64,000 bases of DNA from Marichromatium purpuratum 984. Its GTDB lineage: Bacteria; Pseudomonadota; Gammaproteobacteria; Chromatiales; Chromatiaceae. Shown piece by piece: positions 45,024-54,792 of this stretch (the stretch's first letter is position 1; the number at the start of each line of letters is the position of its first letter). Below the pieces are notes generated by a model. The model searched no databases and was not told where the DNA came from. It worked only from the letters and a program-made list of their open reading frames with translations. Made by a program: the position numbers and the translations under genes. The DNA lies in the NCBI RefSeq assembly GCF_000224005.2, contig NZ_CP007031.1, positions 1,951,001 to 2,015,000 on the forward strand, written 5' to 3'.

Positions 45024-45329
45024 TCAGTCGAAGGCGAACAGACGATCGAAGTTGGCGATCTTGAGCACCCGCATCACATCACCCTGGGCGTTGATGATGC
45101 GGACCTGGGCGCGCTCGCCGCCGGCGTGCTCGCGCAGCAGCAGCAACATCCCCAGCGCCGAGCTGTCGAGATAGCTCGCATCGTTCAGATCGACCACGAA
45201 ACGCATGCTGGTCGACGAGAAATCGCGATAGGCATCGCGAAAGACCTTGTGCAGCGAGAAGTCGAAGCGACCCTCGATACTGATGGTGACCTCGGAGTGG
45301 GTTTCATCGACTTGACGTTTGACAGACAT
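45024..45329 (-). CDS. STAS-domain anti-sigma factor antagonist (HsbA/SpoIIAA-like)
   Basis: A 101-residue STAS protein. The phosphorylatable serine lies in YLDSSALGMLLLLREHAGG, the canonical site of SpoIIAA and HsbA. Its phosphorylation state would be set by the adjacent REC-PP2C-HATPase protein. In Pseudomonas the homologue, unphosphorylated or phosphorylated, binds FlgM or the cyclase HsbD and switches between motility and biofilm; here the target is unknown. It lies 80 bp downstream of cheB. Confidence 0.92.
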   Translation of the reverse strand: MSVKRQVDETHSEVTISIEGRFDFSLHKVFRDAYRDFSSTSMRFVVDLNDASYLDSSALGMLLLLREHAGGERAQVRIINAQGDVMRVLKIANFDRLFAFD

Positions 45330-45409
45330 AATTCTAGAGCACCTGAGTTGACCGCTGGCGCGCCCCGAGCGGGACCTCCAGCACGAAAGGGAAGGCGACG
45401 CGCCGACGG

Positions 45410-46486
45410 TCAGTGTGAGCGCCCCCCCGGCGCCCTCCCCCGCGCGGCCTTGAGCAGGGCATCGGCGATCGACGGCAACGGCAGCACCGCGCTCGCCGCG
45501 CCGCGCTTGACCGCCTCGCCGGGCATGCCCCAGACCACGCTGGAGGCCTCATCCTGCGCGACAGTATAGACCCCGAGTTCGTGCAGCCGCTTGAGCCCGG
45601 CGGCGCCATCGGCGCCCATGCCGGTGAGCAGCGCGGCGCAGGCATTGGTGCCGGCGGCGCGGGCGACCGAGTCGAACAGCACGTCGACGCTCGGACGGTG
45701 GAGATTGACCGGCGACTGATCATTGATCCGGCAGACATAGCGCGCGCCATCGCGGGCAAGCTGCAGGTGGCGATCGCCAGGGGCGATATAGACGTGTCCC
45801 GGCATCATCCGGTCGCCCTCAGCGGCCTCCTTGACCACCAGCCCGGTCTGGCGATTCATCCGCTCGGCGAAAGCGGCGCTGAAGCCCGGCGGGATGTGCT
45901 GGACGATGGCGACACCAGGCGCATCCGGCGGCAACCGCATCAGCACCTGGTGGATCGCCTCGGTGCCGCCAGTCGAGGCACCGATCGCGATGATCCGATC
46001 CGTGGTGCGATAATGGCGTGGCCGCGACGGCGGCGGCGGCGCGACCACCCCTGTCGACAACGTCCGGGGCCGAGCGCGGACGTGTACCCGGGCGGCTACC
46101 CGGATCTTGGCGATCAACTCGTCGGCATAATCCTGCAGCCGCCCGCTCAGATCGAGCGCGGGCTTGCACACGAAGTCGACGGCACCGAGTTCGAGCGCCT
46201 GGAGGGTGACCTCGGCACCACGCTCGGTCAGCGAGGAGACCATCACCACCGGCATCGGGTGCAGCCGCATGAGGTTGCGCAGGAAGGTCAGGCCATCCAT
46301 GCGCGGCATCTCGACATCGAGCGTCAGCACATCGGGATCGAGCGCCTTGATGCGCTCGCGCGCGACATAGGGGTCCTGTGCGGTCCCCACCACATCGATG
46401 TCGGGGGCGGCAGCGAGCAGCTCGGAGAGCAGCTTGCGCACCAGCGCCGAATCATCGATCACCAAGACACGAATCGGTCTACCCAC
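45410..46486 (-). CDS. cheB: Chemotaxis methylesterase/deamidase CheB
   Basis: A 358-residue protein with a receiver (VIDDSALVRKLL; phosphoaspartate in TLDVEMPRMDG) joined to a CheB methylesterase whose nucleophile is S171 in IGASTGGTEAI. It removes methyl groups from chemoreceptors in adaptation, opposing CheR. GTG 46486 places the receiver at the N-terminus. It lies 22 bp after the CheZ-motif receptor gene. The last 20 residues are arginine- and glycine-rich, unlike the core. Confidence 0.96.
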   Translation of the reverse strand: MGRPIRVLVIDDSALVRKLLSELLAAAPDIDVVGTAQDPYVARERIKALDPDVLTLDVEMPRMDGLTFLRNLMRLHPMPVVMVSSLTERGAEVTLQALELGAVDFVCKPALDLSGRLQDYADELIAKIRVAARVHVRARPRTLSTGVVAPPPPSRPRHYRTTDRIIAIGASTGGTEAIHQVLMRLPPDAPGVAIVQHIPPGFSAAFAERMNRQTGLVVKEAAEGDRMMPGHVYIAPGDRHLQLARDGARYVCRINDQSPVNLHRPSVDVLFDSVARAAGTNACAALLTGMGADGAAGLKRLHELGVYTVAQDEASSVVWGMPGEAVKRGAASAVLPLPSIADALLKAARGRAPGGRSH

Positions 46487-46508
46487 GAGGACGCTCCCGT
46501 CTCAGCAT

Positions 46509-47711
46509 TCAGAACAGCTCGATCTCGCCTTCATCCATCGACTGCTGGGTGACCGAGCGATGCGCGGCCTGCTCGAGTTCGCCACGCAGTTGCTCGAGCC
46601 GCGCGCGCGCCGCGATCAGCTCGTCCCCGGAACTCGAGGGTTCGATCAACGGCAACTGGCGCAGCTCGGCGGCGAAGCGCTCCATGAAGTCGATGCGCCC
46701 CTGGGCGCGCATCATCACCTGATGGGCGATGTCCTGGAACTGCAGCAGTCGCACCGCATCGGCGACACTGGCCTGGATGCGTTCGACGATCGTGGTGAGC
46801 TGCTCGAGACCGGACGAGACATTCTGGTTGAGGAGCTGCACCTGCTCGATCATGTCGTCCATCGCACCCTTGGCGGTGATCGAGGCGTTCATGTCCTGCG
46901 AGGCCATGCGCGCGACGATGGCATGGGTGTCGGCGAAGAAGCCCTGGGTCTGCTCGACCTGACCACGGATCTGCTCGGTGAAGGCCGCCGAGTCCATCGA
47001 CAGCTTGCGCACCTCCTGGGCCACTACCGAGAAACCGCGGCCGAACTCACCGGCGCGCGCCGCCTCGATCGCCGCGTTGAGCGCCAGCAGATTGGTCTGC
47101 CGGGCGATCTTGGTGGCGCCGTCGAGTCCGGTGAAGATGCCGTCGATCTGCGCCGAGAGATCCTCGATCTGATGGACCACCTGGACGCTGTGCTTGCCCA
47201 TGTCGATCAGCCGGGCGACGTTCTCCTCGAGCAGCCTGCTGTTCTCCTCGAGAAAGACGTTCATGTCGATGTGCGCCACCTCGGCGGCGGCATCGTCCTC
47301 GCCACCGGACATCCCCTGCACCAGACGCATCACCAGATCCTGCTGAGTCTTGGAGGTGTCCGAAAGCCCCTGGAAGCTTGCCTGCAGATCGCTCGACGCC
47401 TGCTCGACCAGCCCATCGACCTGACCGATGAGTTCGCGCAGCTCGGCCATCTCGGGGACGATCAGTGCGTCGATCTCGCGCACCAGCTCCCACAGCTCGC
47501 GATCGGCTCGGGCATGTTCCAGCGCAGGCTCCAACGGCGCGGGCGCCAGTCCTCGCAGCGGATGCAGCGGCCGCCACAGCGTACCGACCCACCCCAACGC
47601 TAGGAGCAACGTGCCCAGCCAGGGCGGGATCAATCCTGGCAGCAGCACCTGTTGCAGCAGCACGGCCAGGCCGAGCGCGAGCGGTGGCCAATACGGCTTC
47701 AACTTCGACAT
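46509..47711 (-). CDS. Membrane-anchored cytoplasmic chemoreceptor with CheZ-like DxxxQ motif
   Basis: A 400-residue MCP-type protein. Two N-terminal helices (about 9-26 and 31-47) with almost no periplasmic loop imply a cytoplasmic sensor. The signalling tip is present ([35 protein letters not shown]), but no HAMP is seen. After the tip, a helix reads [13 protein letters not shown]. It aligns with the CheZ active-site helix (FQDLTGQVIKR), placing D327 and Q331 on the catalytic DxxxQ pair that hydrolyses phospho-CheY. The chain ends DEGEIELF, a tail nearly shared with CheD. No stand-alone cheZ is found. Phosphatase activity is inference; the receptor assignment is secure. Confidence 0.88.
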   Translation of the reverse strand: MSKLKPYWPPLALGLAVLLQQVLLPGLIPPWLGTLLLALGWVGTLWRPLHPLRGLAPAPLEPALEHARADRELWELVREIDALIVPEMAELRELIGQVDGLVEQASSDLQASFQGLSDTSKTQQDLVMRLVQGMSGGEDDAAAEVAHIDMNVFLEENSRLLEENVARLIDMGKHSVQVVHQIEDLSAQIDGIFTGLDGATKIARQTNLLALNAAIEAARAGEFGRGFSVVAQEVRKLSMDSAAFTEQIRGQVEQTQGFFADTHAIVARMASQDMNASITAKGAMDDMIEQVQLLNQNVSSGLEQLTTIVERIQASVADAVRLLQFQDIAHQVMMRAQGRIDFMERFAAELRQLPLIEPSSSGDELIAARARLEQLRGELEQAAHRSVTQQSMDEGEIELF

Positions 47712-47795
47712 ATCTCCTCCATGCTTGGCCTCACCCGCTGTCGAGGTTTCACGGCGGCCGAATCGAGGGCGGGACGATGGTCGTCGCGCCGAATT

Positions 47796-48407
47796 TCAGG
47801 AAAACAGCTCCACTTCGCCCTCGACCTTGGATTGACGCAGCCGCTGCCGGTAGGTCAGTTCGCGCTCGATGATGGTGTCGTTGTGCAGGCTGCGCAGCCG
47901 CTTGACCAAGACCTTGCCGGACGAGGCGAAGAAATAGATCTTGCGAGGGTAGTTACCGAGCAGGTCGCGTGCGACCAAGGGTATCCCTTCGGTGTCGAGA
48001 TAGTCGATCACGAAGTTGGCATTGCGCTCCCCGACCATGTTGCTCTTGAAACCCGGTAACACATTGCCGCCGCCGAACACCTTGGCCTCGAGATTGTGGC
48101 GACGCGCGCCGAGCTTCAGCAGTTGGTTGATGAGCATCTCCATCGCATAGTCGCCATAGCGCATCGAGCGACCGAACTGCTCGTCCTCCTCGCGCTTGTC
48201 ATCGGGCAGCATGAAATGATTGATCCCGCCGATCCCGCTGACCCGATCGCGCACGCAGGCGCCGATACAGGAGCCGAGCACGGTCACCATCAACAGGTCA
48301 CGATTGGAGACATAGTACTCGCCCGGCAGGATCTTCACGGCATCCATGTCGAAATGCCGGTCGTAGTAGAGATTGGGGGCGAGGACCTCCTCGAAACCGC
48401 CGTTCAT
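47796..48407 (-). CDS. cheD: Chemoreceptor glutamine deamidase CheD
   Basis: A 203-residue deamidase that converts receptor glutamines to glutamates and can also be regulated by CheC-type partners. The catalytic pair is C47 (VLGSCIGACVRD) and H64 (GGINHFMLP). GAGG lies 5 bp before ATG 48407, only 2 bp after the cheR stop. The C-terminus ends VEGEVELFS and matches the tail of the downstream receptor. Confidence 0.95.
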   Translation of the reverse strand: MNGGFEEVLAPNLYYDRHFDMDAVKILPGEYYVSNRDLLMVTVLGSCIGACVRDRVSGIGGINHFMLPDDKREEDEQFGRSMRYGDYAMEMLINQLLKLGARRHNLEAKVFGGGNVLPGFKSNMVGERNANFVIDYLDTEGIPLVARDLLGNYPRKIYFFASSGKVLVKRLRSLHNDTIIERELTYRQRLRQSKVEGEVELFS

Positions 48408-48409
48408 GG

Positions 48410-49252
48410 TCACCTCGTACGTGCTGATGGTCGCGCAACGGGGATGCACACGGTCTGCCCCCGGGGGCGAAACAGATCAGCCGCGTGCAACAGGCTCTCC
48501 GAGTGACCGACGAACAGCAACCCCTGCGGGTAGAGCAACGGGTGGAGCCGCTGCATCAATCGATATTGGGTCGGCTTGTCGAAATAAATCAGCACATTTC
48601 GACAGAACACCGCCGCGAAGGGGCCTTGCATCGGCCATTGGGTCTGGAGCAGATTGAACGGCCTGAAGCGCACCAGCGCGCGCACCGCCGGGTTCACCCG
48701 CACCATCCCGGCGTTGGCGCCGCGCCCGCGCTGGAAGAAGCGTCTCACCAGATCACGCGGTAGCCGCTCGACTCGCTCGGCCGAGTAAACCCCGGCCTGC
48801 GCCTGCGCGAGCACATTGGTGTCGAGATCGGTGGCAAGGATGCGCACCGGGGGCGACCAGCTGCCGAAGGTGTCGATCATGGTCATCGCCATCGAATAGG
48901 GCTCCTCGCCGGTGGAGCAGGCCGCCGACCACAACTTCAGCGGTCGGCGCGTCTGCGCATGCAGCGTCTGCACATGCTCGGCGAGGATCGGGAAGTGGTG
49001 CGACTCACGAAAGAACGAGGTGAGATTGGTGGTCAGCGAGTTGACGAAGTGCTGCCATTCCTCGGCATCGCTCACCAGGCGCTCGAGATAGTCCTCGAAC
49101 GAGCGCAGCCCGGTGGCCCGCAGGCGCCGGGTGATCCGACTGTAGACCATGTCAGTCTTGCCGGCGTGCAGCGAGATGCCGGCATAGGTATAGATCAGCT
49201 TCCGAATCCGCTCGAAATCATGACTGGTGAAGGGGAACTCGCGCTCGTGCAT
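48410..49252 (-). CDS. cheR: Chemoreceptor methyltransferase CheR
   Basis: A 280-residue enzyme that methylates receptor glutamates with S-adenosylmethionine. The N-terminal helical domain (about 1-80, with RITRRLRATGL) precedes the SAM-binding core: LKLWSAACSTGEEPYSMAM as motif I, then RILATDLDTNVL and VFCRNVLIYFDK. It lies 145 bp after the large receptor gene whose DWEEF end could tether it, and directly before cheD. Confidence 0.97.
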   Translation of the reverse strand: MHEREFPFTSHDFERIRKLIYTYAGISLHAGKTDMVYSRITRRLRATGLRSFEDYLERLVSDAEEWQHFVNSLTTNLTSFFRESHHFPILAEHVQTLHAQTRRPLKLWSAACSTGEEPYSMAMTMIDTFGSWSPPVRILATDLDTNVLAQAQAGVYSAERVERLPRDLVRRFFQRGRGANAGMVRVNPAVRALVRFRPFNLLQTQWPMQGPFAAVFCRNVLIYFDKPTQYRLMQRLHPLLYPQGLLFVGHSESLLHAADLFRPRGQTVCIPVARPSARTR

Positions 49253-49397
49253 CGTCTGCGCTCACCGGCAGGCCGCGCCACGGCGCGGTCCCGTCCTTAG
49301 GACCACTGGTGCCACCGTCGCGGATACGCCGACGGCTCCGGGCGAACGACCCGACCGCCGATCGCGGCGCATGCCGCGCGGCGGCCTTGGGACGGCC

Positions 49398-51653
49398 TCA
49401 GAACTCCTCCCAGTCGCCGTCGTCACCGGCGGGAGGCGCGACCACCTTCTTCGGCTTGGCTGGCGTGAGCGGCCGTTTGGCCGCCGGCCGCGCACTTCCC
49501 GGGCGCGTGCTCGGGACGGCGGCGACGGGACGCGGCGCCATGCCCTGCCCGACCAGTCCCTGATCGACCTTGAACACCGAGACCACCTTGGCCAGGGCAC
49601 GCGCCTGCTCCTCGAGCGACTCGGCCGCGGCCGCGGCCTCCTCGACCAGCGCGGCGTTCTGCTGGGTGACGTCGTCCATCTGGGTGACCGCCTGGTTGAT
49701 CTGCTCGATGCCGGTCGACTGCTCGTCGGAGGCGGCGGAGATCTCGGCCATGATGTCGGTGACGCGCTTGATCGAGGTGACGATCTCCTCCATCCGCTCG
49801 CCGGCCTCGTTGACCTGGGCGGTGCCCGAGTCGACCTTCTCGACGCTGTCGGTGATCAGCGTCTTGATCTCCTTGGCGGCGTTGGCCGAGCGCTGGGCGA
49901 GGTTGCGCACCTCGGCGGCGACCACCGCGAAGCCACGCCCCTGCTCGCCGGCGCGCGCGGCCTCGACTGCGGCGTTGAGCGCGAGGATGTTGGTCTGGAA
50001 GGCGATGCCGTCGATCACCCCGATGATGTCGGCGATCTTCTTGCTCGACTCGGAGATCGCCGCCATGGTCTCGACCGAGGCCTGCACCACGGTCCCCCCC
50101 TTGACCGCAACCTCGGAGGAGGTCACCGAGAGCTGGTTGGCCTGACGGGCGTTGTCGGCATTCTGCTTGACCGTGCTGGTGAGCTCCTCCATCGAGCTTG
50201 CGGTCTCCTCCAGCGAGCTGGCCTGCTCCTCGGTGCGCTGGCTGAGGTCCTGGTTGCCGGTGGCGATCTCGTTGGAAGCGGTACTGATGGTGTCGACCGA
50301 CTCCTTGATACGCAGCACCAGCTGCTGCAGGTTGGCCACCGTGGTGTTGACCCCGTCCTTGGTCTCACCGAACAGCCCGGGGTAGTCCTTGGTGATGCTC
50401 TGGGTGAGATCGCCCTCGGCGAGCGCCTTGGAGACCCGCATCACGTCCTGGAGACCGACCTCGGTGGTGTCGGAGAGTTGATTGAGCAGCTGCCCGATCT
50501 CCTGGGCGAAACCCTGCTTGCCGGCAAGATCGAGACGCACGCTGAAGTCGCCCTGGTTGGCGGCATCGACGATGCTGCGGATCTCGTTGACGACATTGGT
50601 CATCGAGGTCACCGAGCCGTTGACCCCAGCCTTGGTGCGACCGAACAGCCCCGGGTAGTCACGGGTGATCGACTGCGACAGGTCGCCGGCAGCGAGCGCG
50701 TCGGCCACCCGGGTGATGTCGTTGAGACCGGTCTCGGTGGTATCGGAGAGCTGGTTGATGTTGACCCCGATGTCCTTGCCGAAGCCCTGCTTGTCGGTGA
50801 GATCGATGCGCTTGGAGAAGTCGCCCACGGCGGCCGCCTCGACCACCTGCGCGATCTCGCCGACCAAGGTCTTCAGCGTCTCCTGCATCTGTTTGAGCGA
50901 GAGCAGCAGACTGCCCTGGTCTTCGGGCTTGGTATGGATCTCCTGCGACAGATCGCCGGCGGCGATCACCCGAACCATGGAGGCGGCGTAACCGGGCTCG
51001 CCACCGAGCTGGCGCATCAACCCGCGCACGATCCAGAAGCCGACGCCAATTCCCACCACCAGGGCGATCACGCACAGCAGCAGCACTTGGGTGGTGGCCG
51101 AGTCGACATTGTGCTGGGCCTCGTCGCCGGCCTCGCGCATCAGGTCGGTCTGGAAGCTGATCAGCGAGGAGATCGCCCGCAGATACTCTTCCTGGACGTC
51201 CTCGATCTCGGTCTCGAGCAGCGCCTTGGCCGCCTCGCGCTGACCGTTGCGCAGCAGGCCCATCAGTCGCGACTGGGCGTCGAGATAGGCCGCGCGGGTG
51301 TCACGGGTCGCCTCTAGTCGGCGGATGCCCTCCGGCGACTGGATCATCGACTCGAGCTGATCGAGGTTCTTGGTGATCTCGCGCCCGTGCTGCGCGATCG
51401 CATCCATCTCGCGCTGCATCAACACCCGATCGTTGTCGATCAAGATATTGCGCACCGAGCGGGCCACCGCATTGACACCATCGATAACGTTGTTGGCATA
51501 GACCGTCTTCGGGAACAGGTCATCGGTGATGGTGTCGATGTTGCGATCGATGCCGTAGATCTTGCTGATGCCAATGAACCCGACCACACCCAGCAGCACC
51601 AGCACGATGCCGAAGCCCAGTCCCAAGCGTGTCGCGACCTTCAAATTCCCCAT
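49398..51653 (-). CDS. Methyl-accepting chemotaxis protein with tandem HAMP units and DWEEF tether
   Basis: A 751-residue receptor. TM1 (about 9-31) and TM2 (about 188-212) bracket a periplasmic four-helix-bundle sensor. Several HAMP-like units follow (about 212-480); two of these are near-identical repeats, each ending DYPGLFG-TK-GVN. The methylation and signalling region has the tip [20 protein letters not shown] basic, proline/alanine-rich linker leads to the terminal DWEEF, which resembles the NWETF pentapeptide that recruits CheR and CheB. ATG 51653 gives the correct N-terminal helix. It sits between cheW and cheR. Confidence 0.95.
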   Translation of the reverse strand: MGNLKVATRLGLGFGIVLVLLGVVGFIGISKIYGIDRNIDTITDDLFPKTVYANNVIDGVNAVARSVRNILIDNDRVLMQREMDAIAQHGREITKNLDQLESMIQSPEGIRRLEATRDTRAAYLDAQSRLMGLLRNGQREAAKALLETEIEDVQEEYLRAISSLISFQTDLMREAGDEAQHNVDSATTQVLLLCVIALVVGIGVGFWIVRGLMRQLGGEPGYAASMVRVIAAGDLSQEIHTKPEDQGSLLLSLKQMQETLKTLVGEIAQVVEAAAVGDFSKRIDLTDKQGFGKDIGVNINQLSDTTETGLNDITRVADALAAGDLSQSITRDYPGLFGRTKAGVNGSVTSMTNVVNEIRSIVDAANQGDFSVRLDLAGKQGFAQEIGQLLNQLSDTTEVGLQDVMRVSKALAEGDLTQSITKDYPGLFGETKDGVNTTVANLQQLVLRIKESVDTISTASNEIATGNQDLSQRTEEQASSLEETASSMEELTSTVKQNADNARQANQLSVTSSEVAVKGGTVVQASVETMAAISESSKKIADIIGVIDGIAFQTNILALNAAVEAARAGEQGRGFAVVAAEVRNLAQRSANAAKEIKTLITDSVEKVDSGTAQVNEAGERMEEIVTSIKRVTDIMAEISAASDEQSTGIEQINQAVTQMDDVTQQNAALVEEAAAAAESLEEQARALAKVVSVFKVDQGLVGQGMAPRPVAAVPSTRPGSARPAAKRPLTPAKPKKVVAPPAGDDGDWEEF

Positions 51654-51710
51654 GTCGGCTCTCCCGTCATGCTCTCGATTACCGACGCCACCGCGCACGC
51701 GGCGACGCGC

Positions 51711-52214
51711 TCACTCGGCACTCGCGCGTGCCTGATCGACCAGCCCCATTTCCTCGCTGTTCATCAGCCGCTCGATATTGACCATGATCACCATGCGTTC
51801 CTCGAGGGTGGCGAGCCCGTCGATATAGGCGGTATCGAGCACCGCACCGAACTCCGGCGCCGGGCGGATCTGATCCTGGCGCAGCGCGATGACGTCGGAG
51901 ACGCCGTCGACCACCATGCCGACCACGCGTCCGGTGATGTTGAGGATGATCACCACGGTGAACTGGTTGTACTCGACCTCGCCGAGGTCGAACTTCAGGC
52001 GCATGTCGATGATCGGCACGATCACCCCGCGCATGTTGATCACGCCCTTGATGAAGTGCGGCGAGTTGGCGATCTTGGTGACGGTGTCGTAGCCGCGGAT
52101 CTCCTGCACGTTGAGGATGTCGATGCCGTATTCCTCGTCGCCCAGGGTGAAGGTGAGATACTCGCGCGAGTCCTCGCTGTTGACGGTGGTCGAATCCTGA
52201 GAGTCTTCGTTCAT
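51711..52214 (-). CDS. cheW: Chemotaxis coupling protein CheW
   Basis: A 167-residue adaptor that links chemoreceptors to CheA. The SH3-like double barrel includes [34 protein letters not shown] and [15 protein letters not shown] 52214 has GGAGG 5 bp upstream; a GTG at 52226 is the alternative. An acidic serine/threonine-rich tail of about 20 residues precedes the fold. It lies 47 bp after cheA. Confidence 0.97.
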   Translation of the reverse strand: MNEDSQDSTTVNSEDSREYLTFTLGDEEYGIDILNVQEIRGYDTVTKIANSPHFIKGVINMRGVIVPIIDMRLKFDLGEVEYNQFTVVIILNITGRVVGMVVDGVSDVIALRQDQIRPAPEFGAVLDTAYIDGLATLEERMVIMVNIERLMNSEEMGLVDQARASAE

Positions 52215-52261
52215 CGGTTCCTCCACGGGACCCTACTCCTCCAATGCGGTGTTGATGGTGG

Positions 52262-54391
52262 TCAGGACGTCTTGCGACTGAGCCGGACCAGGGCGTCGAC
52301 GTCGAGGATCATGGCGACTCGCCCATCGCCCATGATGGTCGCCCCGGAGATCCCCTCGACCTTGCGATAGTTGGTCTCCAGGCTCTTGATCACGACCTGG
52401 TGCTGAGCAAGCAGCTCGTCGACCTGCAGCGCGGCGCGCCCCTCGTTGGACTCGATGATCACCAGGATGGTCTCCTCGGCGGCGACCTGCTGAGGGCTCA
52501 GCCCGAAGATCTGGTGCAGGGCGACGAGCGGTAGATATTCCTCGCCGACGTGCACCACGTTGCCCTTTCCGGCCAGGGTCTTGCATTGTCCCGCCTGGGG
52601 CCGGATGGACTCGCGGATCACCGTCAGCGGGAGGATGAAGGTCTCGTTGCAGACCCGCACCGACATGCCATCGAGGATCGCCAGGGTCAGCGGCAGGCGG
52701 ATGGTGATGCGCGTGCCGCGCCCCGGCTCGGAGTCGATCTCGACACGACCGTTCATCGCCTCGATGTTACGGCGCACCACATCCATCCCGACACCACGAC
52801 CGGAGATGTCGGTGACCGCCTTCGCCGTCGAGAAGCCGGGGGCGAAGATCAGCTGCCAAACCTCCTTGTCGGAGGGGTTGTCGGGGAGCGCCACGCCACG
52901 CTCGACGGCCTTGGCGAGCAGTCGATCACGATCGAGCCCGGCACCGTCGTCGCTGACCTCGACGACCACGTTGCCGCCGCGATGACTGGCCGCGAGCACG
53001 ATCTCACCGGTCTCGGGCTTGCCCTGCTCGAGGCGCTGCTGGGCGGTCTCGATGCCGTGATCGATGCTGTTGCGAACCAGATGATTGAGAGGATCGGCGA
53101 GTCGCTCGATCAGCCCCTTGTCGAGTTCGGTGTCCTCGCCGATGAGCTTCAACGTAACCTTCTTGTCGAGTGCGGAAGCAGTGTCGCGTACCACCCGGGG
53201 GAAGCGATTGAAGACGAAGCTGATCGGCATCATGCGGATCGACATCACCGCCTGCTGCAGATCGCGCGAGTTGCGCTCGAGGTTGGCCAGGCCGTCGAAA
53301 ATGCGCTCCTGGGCGACCGGGTCGAGCGCCGAGGCCGACTCGGCGAGCATCGCGTGGGTGATGACCAGCTCGCCGACCAGGTTGATCAGCTGGTCGACCT
53401 TCTCGACGCTGACCCGGATCGAGGACTCGCCCTGGGGCTGACGTCGCGCGCCAGCCGGCGCCTGGCGCGGCGGCTCACCGCCGGCGACGGGCGCCGCGGC
53501 AGCGGCGGCGGTTTCCGCCGCTTCGGGGACCCCGGGGGCCGAGTCGAAGAAACCGAAGCCCTGTTGCCGCTCGTCGCGTGCCCGACCGGCGGTCTCGGCG
53601 ACCTGCTCCATCCCCGGACTGCCGCCGAACAGACCGAAACCGTCGAGTTCCTGATCGGCGCCGCGCTCGCTCCCTGGCGCGTCCTCGAAGAACCCGAAGC
53701 CCTCGTCTTCCTCGACCGTCGCCTCAGGAATGATCTCGACCTCCTCGGGATCGCAGAGAAAGTCGAAGATCTCGACGATGGCCTCGCGCTCGGCCTCGGT
53801 GCACAACCGCCAGGTCAGGCGATCGGCCGGGGCATCGGCGGGGACATGGCGCTCGAGTTCGCCGAGTTCGGCGAGCGCGGCGGCCAGCCCGGCCTCGCGC
53901 TCGTCGCCACTCCCGCCGAGCAGCTCGGCGGCGAACACCAGGCGCCAGCAGGGGCGCGGATCGGCGAATCCGGCGATCGGCTCGGGGGGGGGCTCGATCG
54001 TGCCGCCCTGGGATAGCTGCTCGAGCCGCTCGCAGACCTCGGCGATCTGCGGATCCTCAAACTCCTCGCCGCGCTGATGGGCGGCGAGCTGGGCCTTGAG
54101 CAGATCCCCGGCCTGGAGGGTGGCGTCGATCATCTCCACCGTCGGCGCCAGCTCGTGCTTGCGCAGACGATCGAGCAGGGTCTCGAGGATGTGCGTCACC
54201 CGGGCGACGTCCTGAAAGCCAAAGGTCCCCGCCCCGCCCTTGATCGAGTGGGCGGCCCGGAAGATGGCGTTGAGCACCTCCGGGTCGGGGGCCCCGATAT
54301 CCAGCTCCAGCAGCAAGGTCTCCATCTCGGCCAGGTGTTCGCCGGCCTCGTCGAAGAAGACTTGATAGAAACGGGTCATATCGATGGTCAT
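52262..54391 (-). CDS. cheA: Chemotaxis histidine kinase CheA
   Basis: A 709-residue kinase that phosphorylates CheY and CheB. P1 has the phosphorylated H48 in RAAHSIKGGAGTFGF. A long variable linker (about 130-320), rich in acidic GFFDSAPG-like repeats, stands in place of a clear P2. P3 dimerisation follows (VEKVDQLINLVGELVI), then P4 ATP binding with HLVRNSIDHGIE, DDGAGLD and GRGVGMDVVRRNIE, and P5, a CheW-like domain, near the end. ATG 54391 is used. It lies 35 bp after cheY. Confidence 0.97.
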   Translation of the reverse strand: MTIDMTRFYQVFFDEAGEHLAEMETLLLELDIGAPDPEVLNAIFRAAHSIKGGAGTFGFQDVARVTHILETLLDRLRKHELAPTVEMIDATLQAGDLLKAQLAAHQRGEEFEDPQIAEVCERLEQLSQGGTIEPPPEPIAGFADPRPCWRLVFAAELLGGSGDEREAGLAAALAELGELERHVPADAPADRLTWRLCTEAEREAIVEIFDFLCDPEEVEIIPEATVEEDEGFGFFEDAPGSERGADQELDGFGLFGGSPGMEQVAETAGRARDERQQGFGFFDSAPGVPEAAETAAAAAAPVAGGEPPRQAPAGARRQPQGESSIRVSVEKVDQLINLVGELVITHAMLAESASALDPVAQERIFDGLANLERNSRDLQQAVMSIRMMPISFVFNRFPRVVRDTASALDKKVTLKLIGEDTELDKGLIERLADPLNHLVRNSIDHGIETAQQRLEQGKPETGEIVLAASHRGGNVVVEVSDDGAGLDRDRLLAKAVERGVALPDNPSDKEVWQLIFAPGFSTAKAVTDISGRGVGMDVVRRNIEAMNGRVEIDSEPGRGTRITIRLPLTLAILDGMSVRVCNETFILPLTVIRESIRPQAGQCKTLAGKGNVVHVGEEYLPLVALHQIFGLSPQQVAAEETILVIIESNEGRAALQVDELLAQHQVVIKSLETNYRKVEGISGATIMGDGRVAMILDVDALVRLSRKTS

Positions 54392-54426
54392 GTCCGCCCC
54401 TTCATCCGTATCGCCCAGGAGGCGTG

Positions 54427-54792
54427 TCAGCCGATCACCTTGCGTACAACCTCCAGCAGCTTCTTCGGGTCGAAGGGCTTGACCAGCCAGCCGGTCGCGC
54501 CGGCGGCCCGCCCCTGGCTCTTCATCGCATCGCCCGACTCGGTGGTCAGCATCAGGATCGGGACCGATCGATAGTTCGGCAAGGCACGCAGCTGCTTGAT
54601 CAGCGTCACCCCGTCCATCCGCGGCATGTTTTGATCGGTGAAGACCAGATCGAAGCGACTCGCGCGCGCCTTGTCGAGACCGTCTTGGCCATCGACCGCC
54701 TCGGTCACACTGTAGCCAGCCTCCTTGAGAGTGAAGGAGACCATCTGGCGGATGGAGGCGGAATCATCCACGGTGAGAATCGTCTTAGCCAT
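54427..54792 (-). CDS. cheY: Chemotaxis response regulator CheY
   Basis: A 121-residue single-domain receiver that, when phosphorylated, binds the flagellar switch. It shows LTVDDSASIRQM, the phosphoaspartate in LVFTDQNMPRMDG, TTES for the switch threonine, and WLVKPFDP for the conserved lysine. ATG 54792 gives the normal length. It is the first gene of the che operon. Confidence 0.97.
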   Translation of the reverse strand: MAKTILTVDDSASIRQMVSFTLKEAGYSVTEAVDGQDGLDKARASRFDLVFTDQNMPRMDGVTLIKQLRALPNYRSVPILMLTTESGDAMKSQGRAAGATGWLVKPFDPKKLLEVVRKVIG

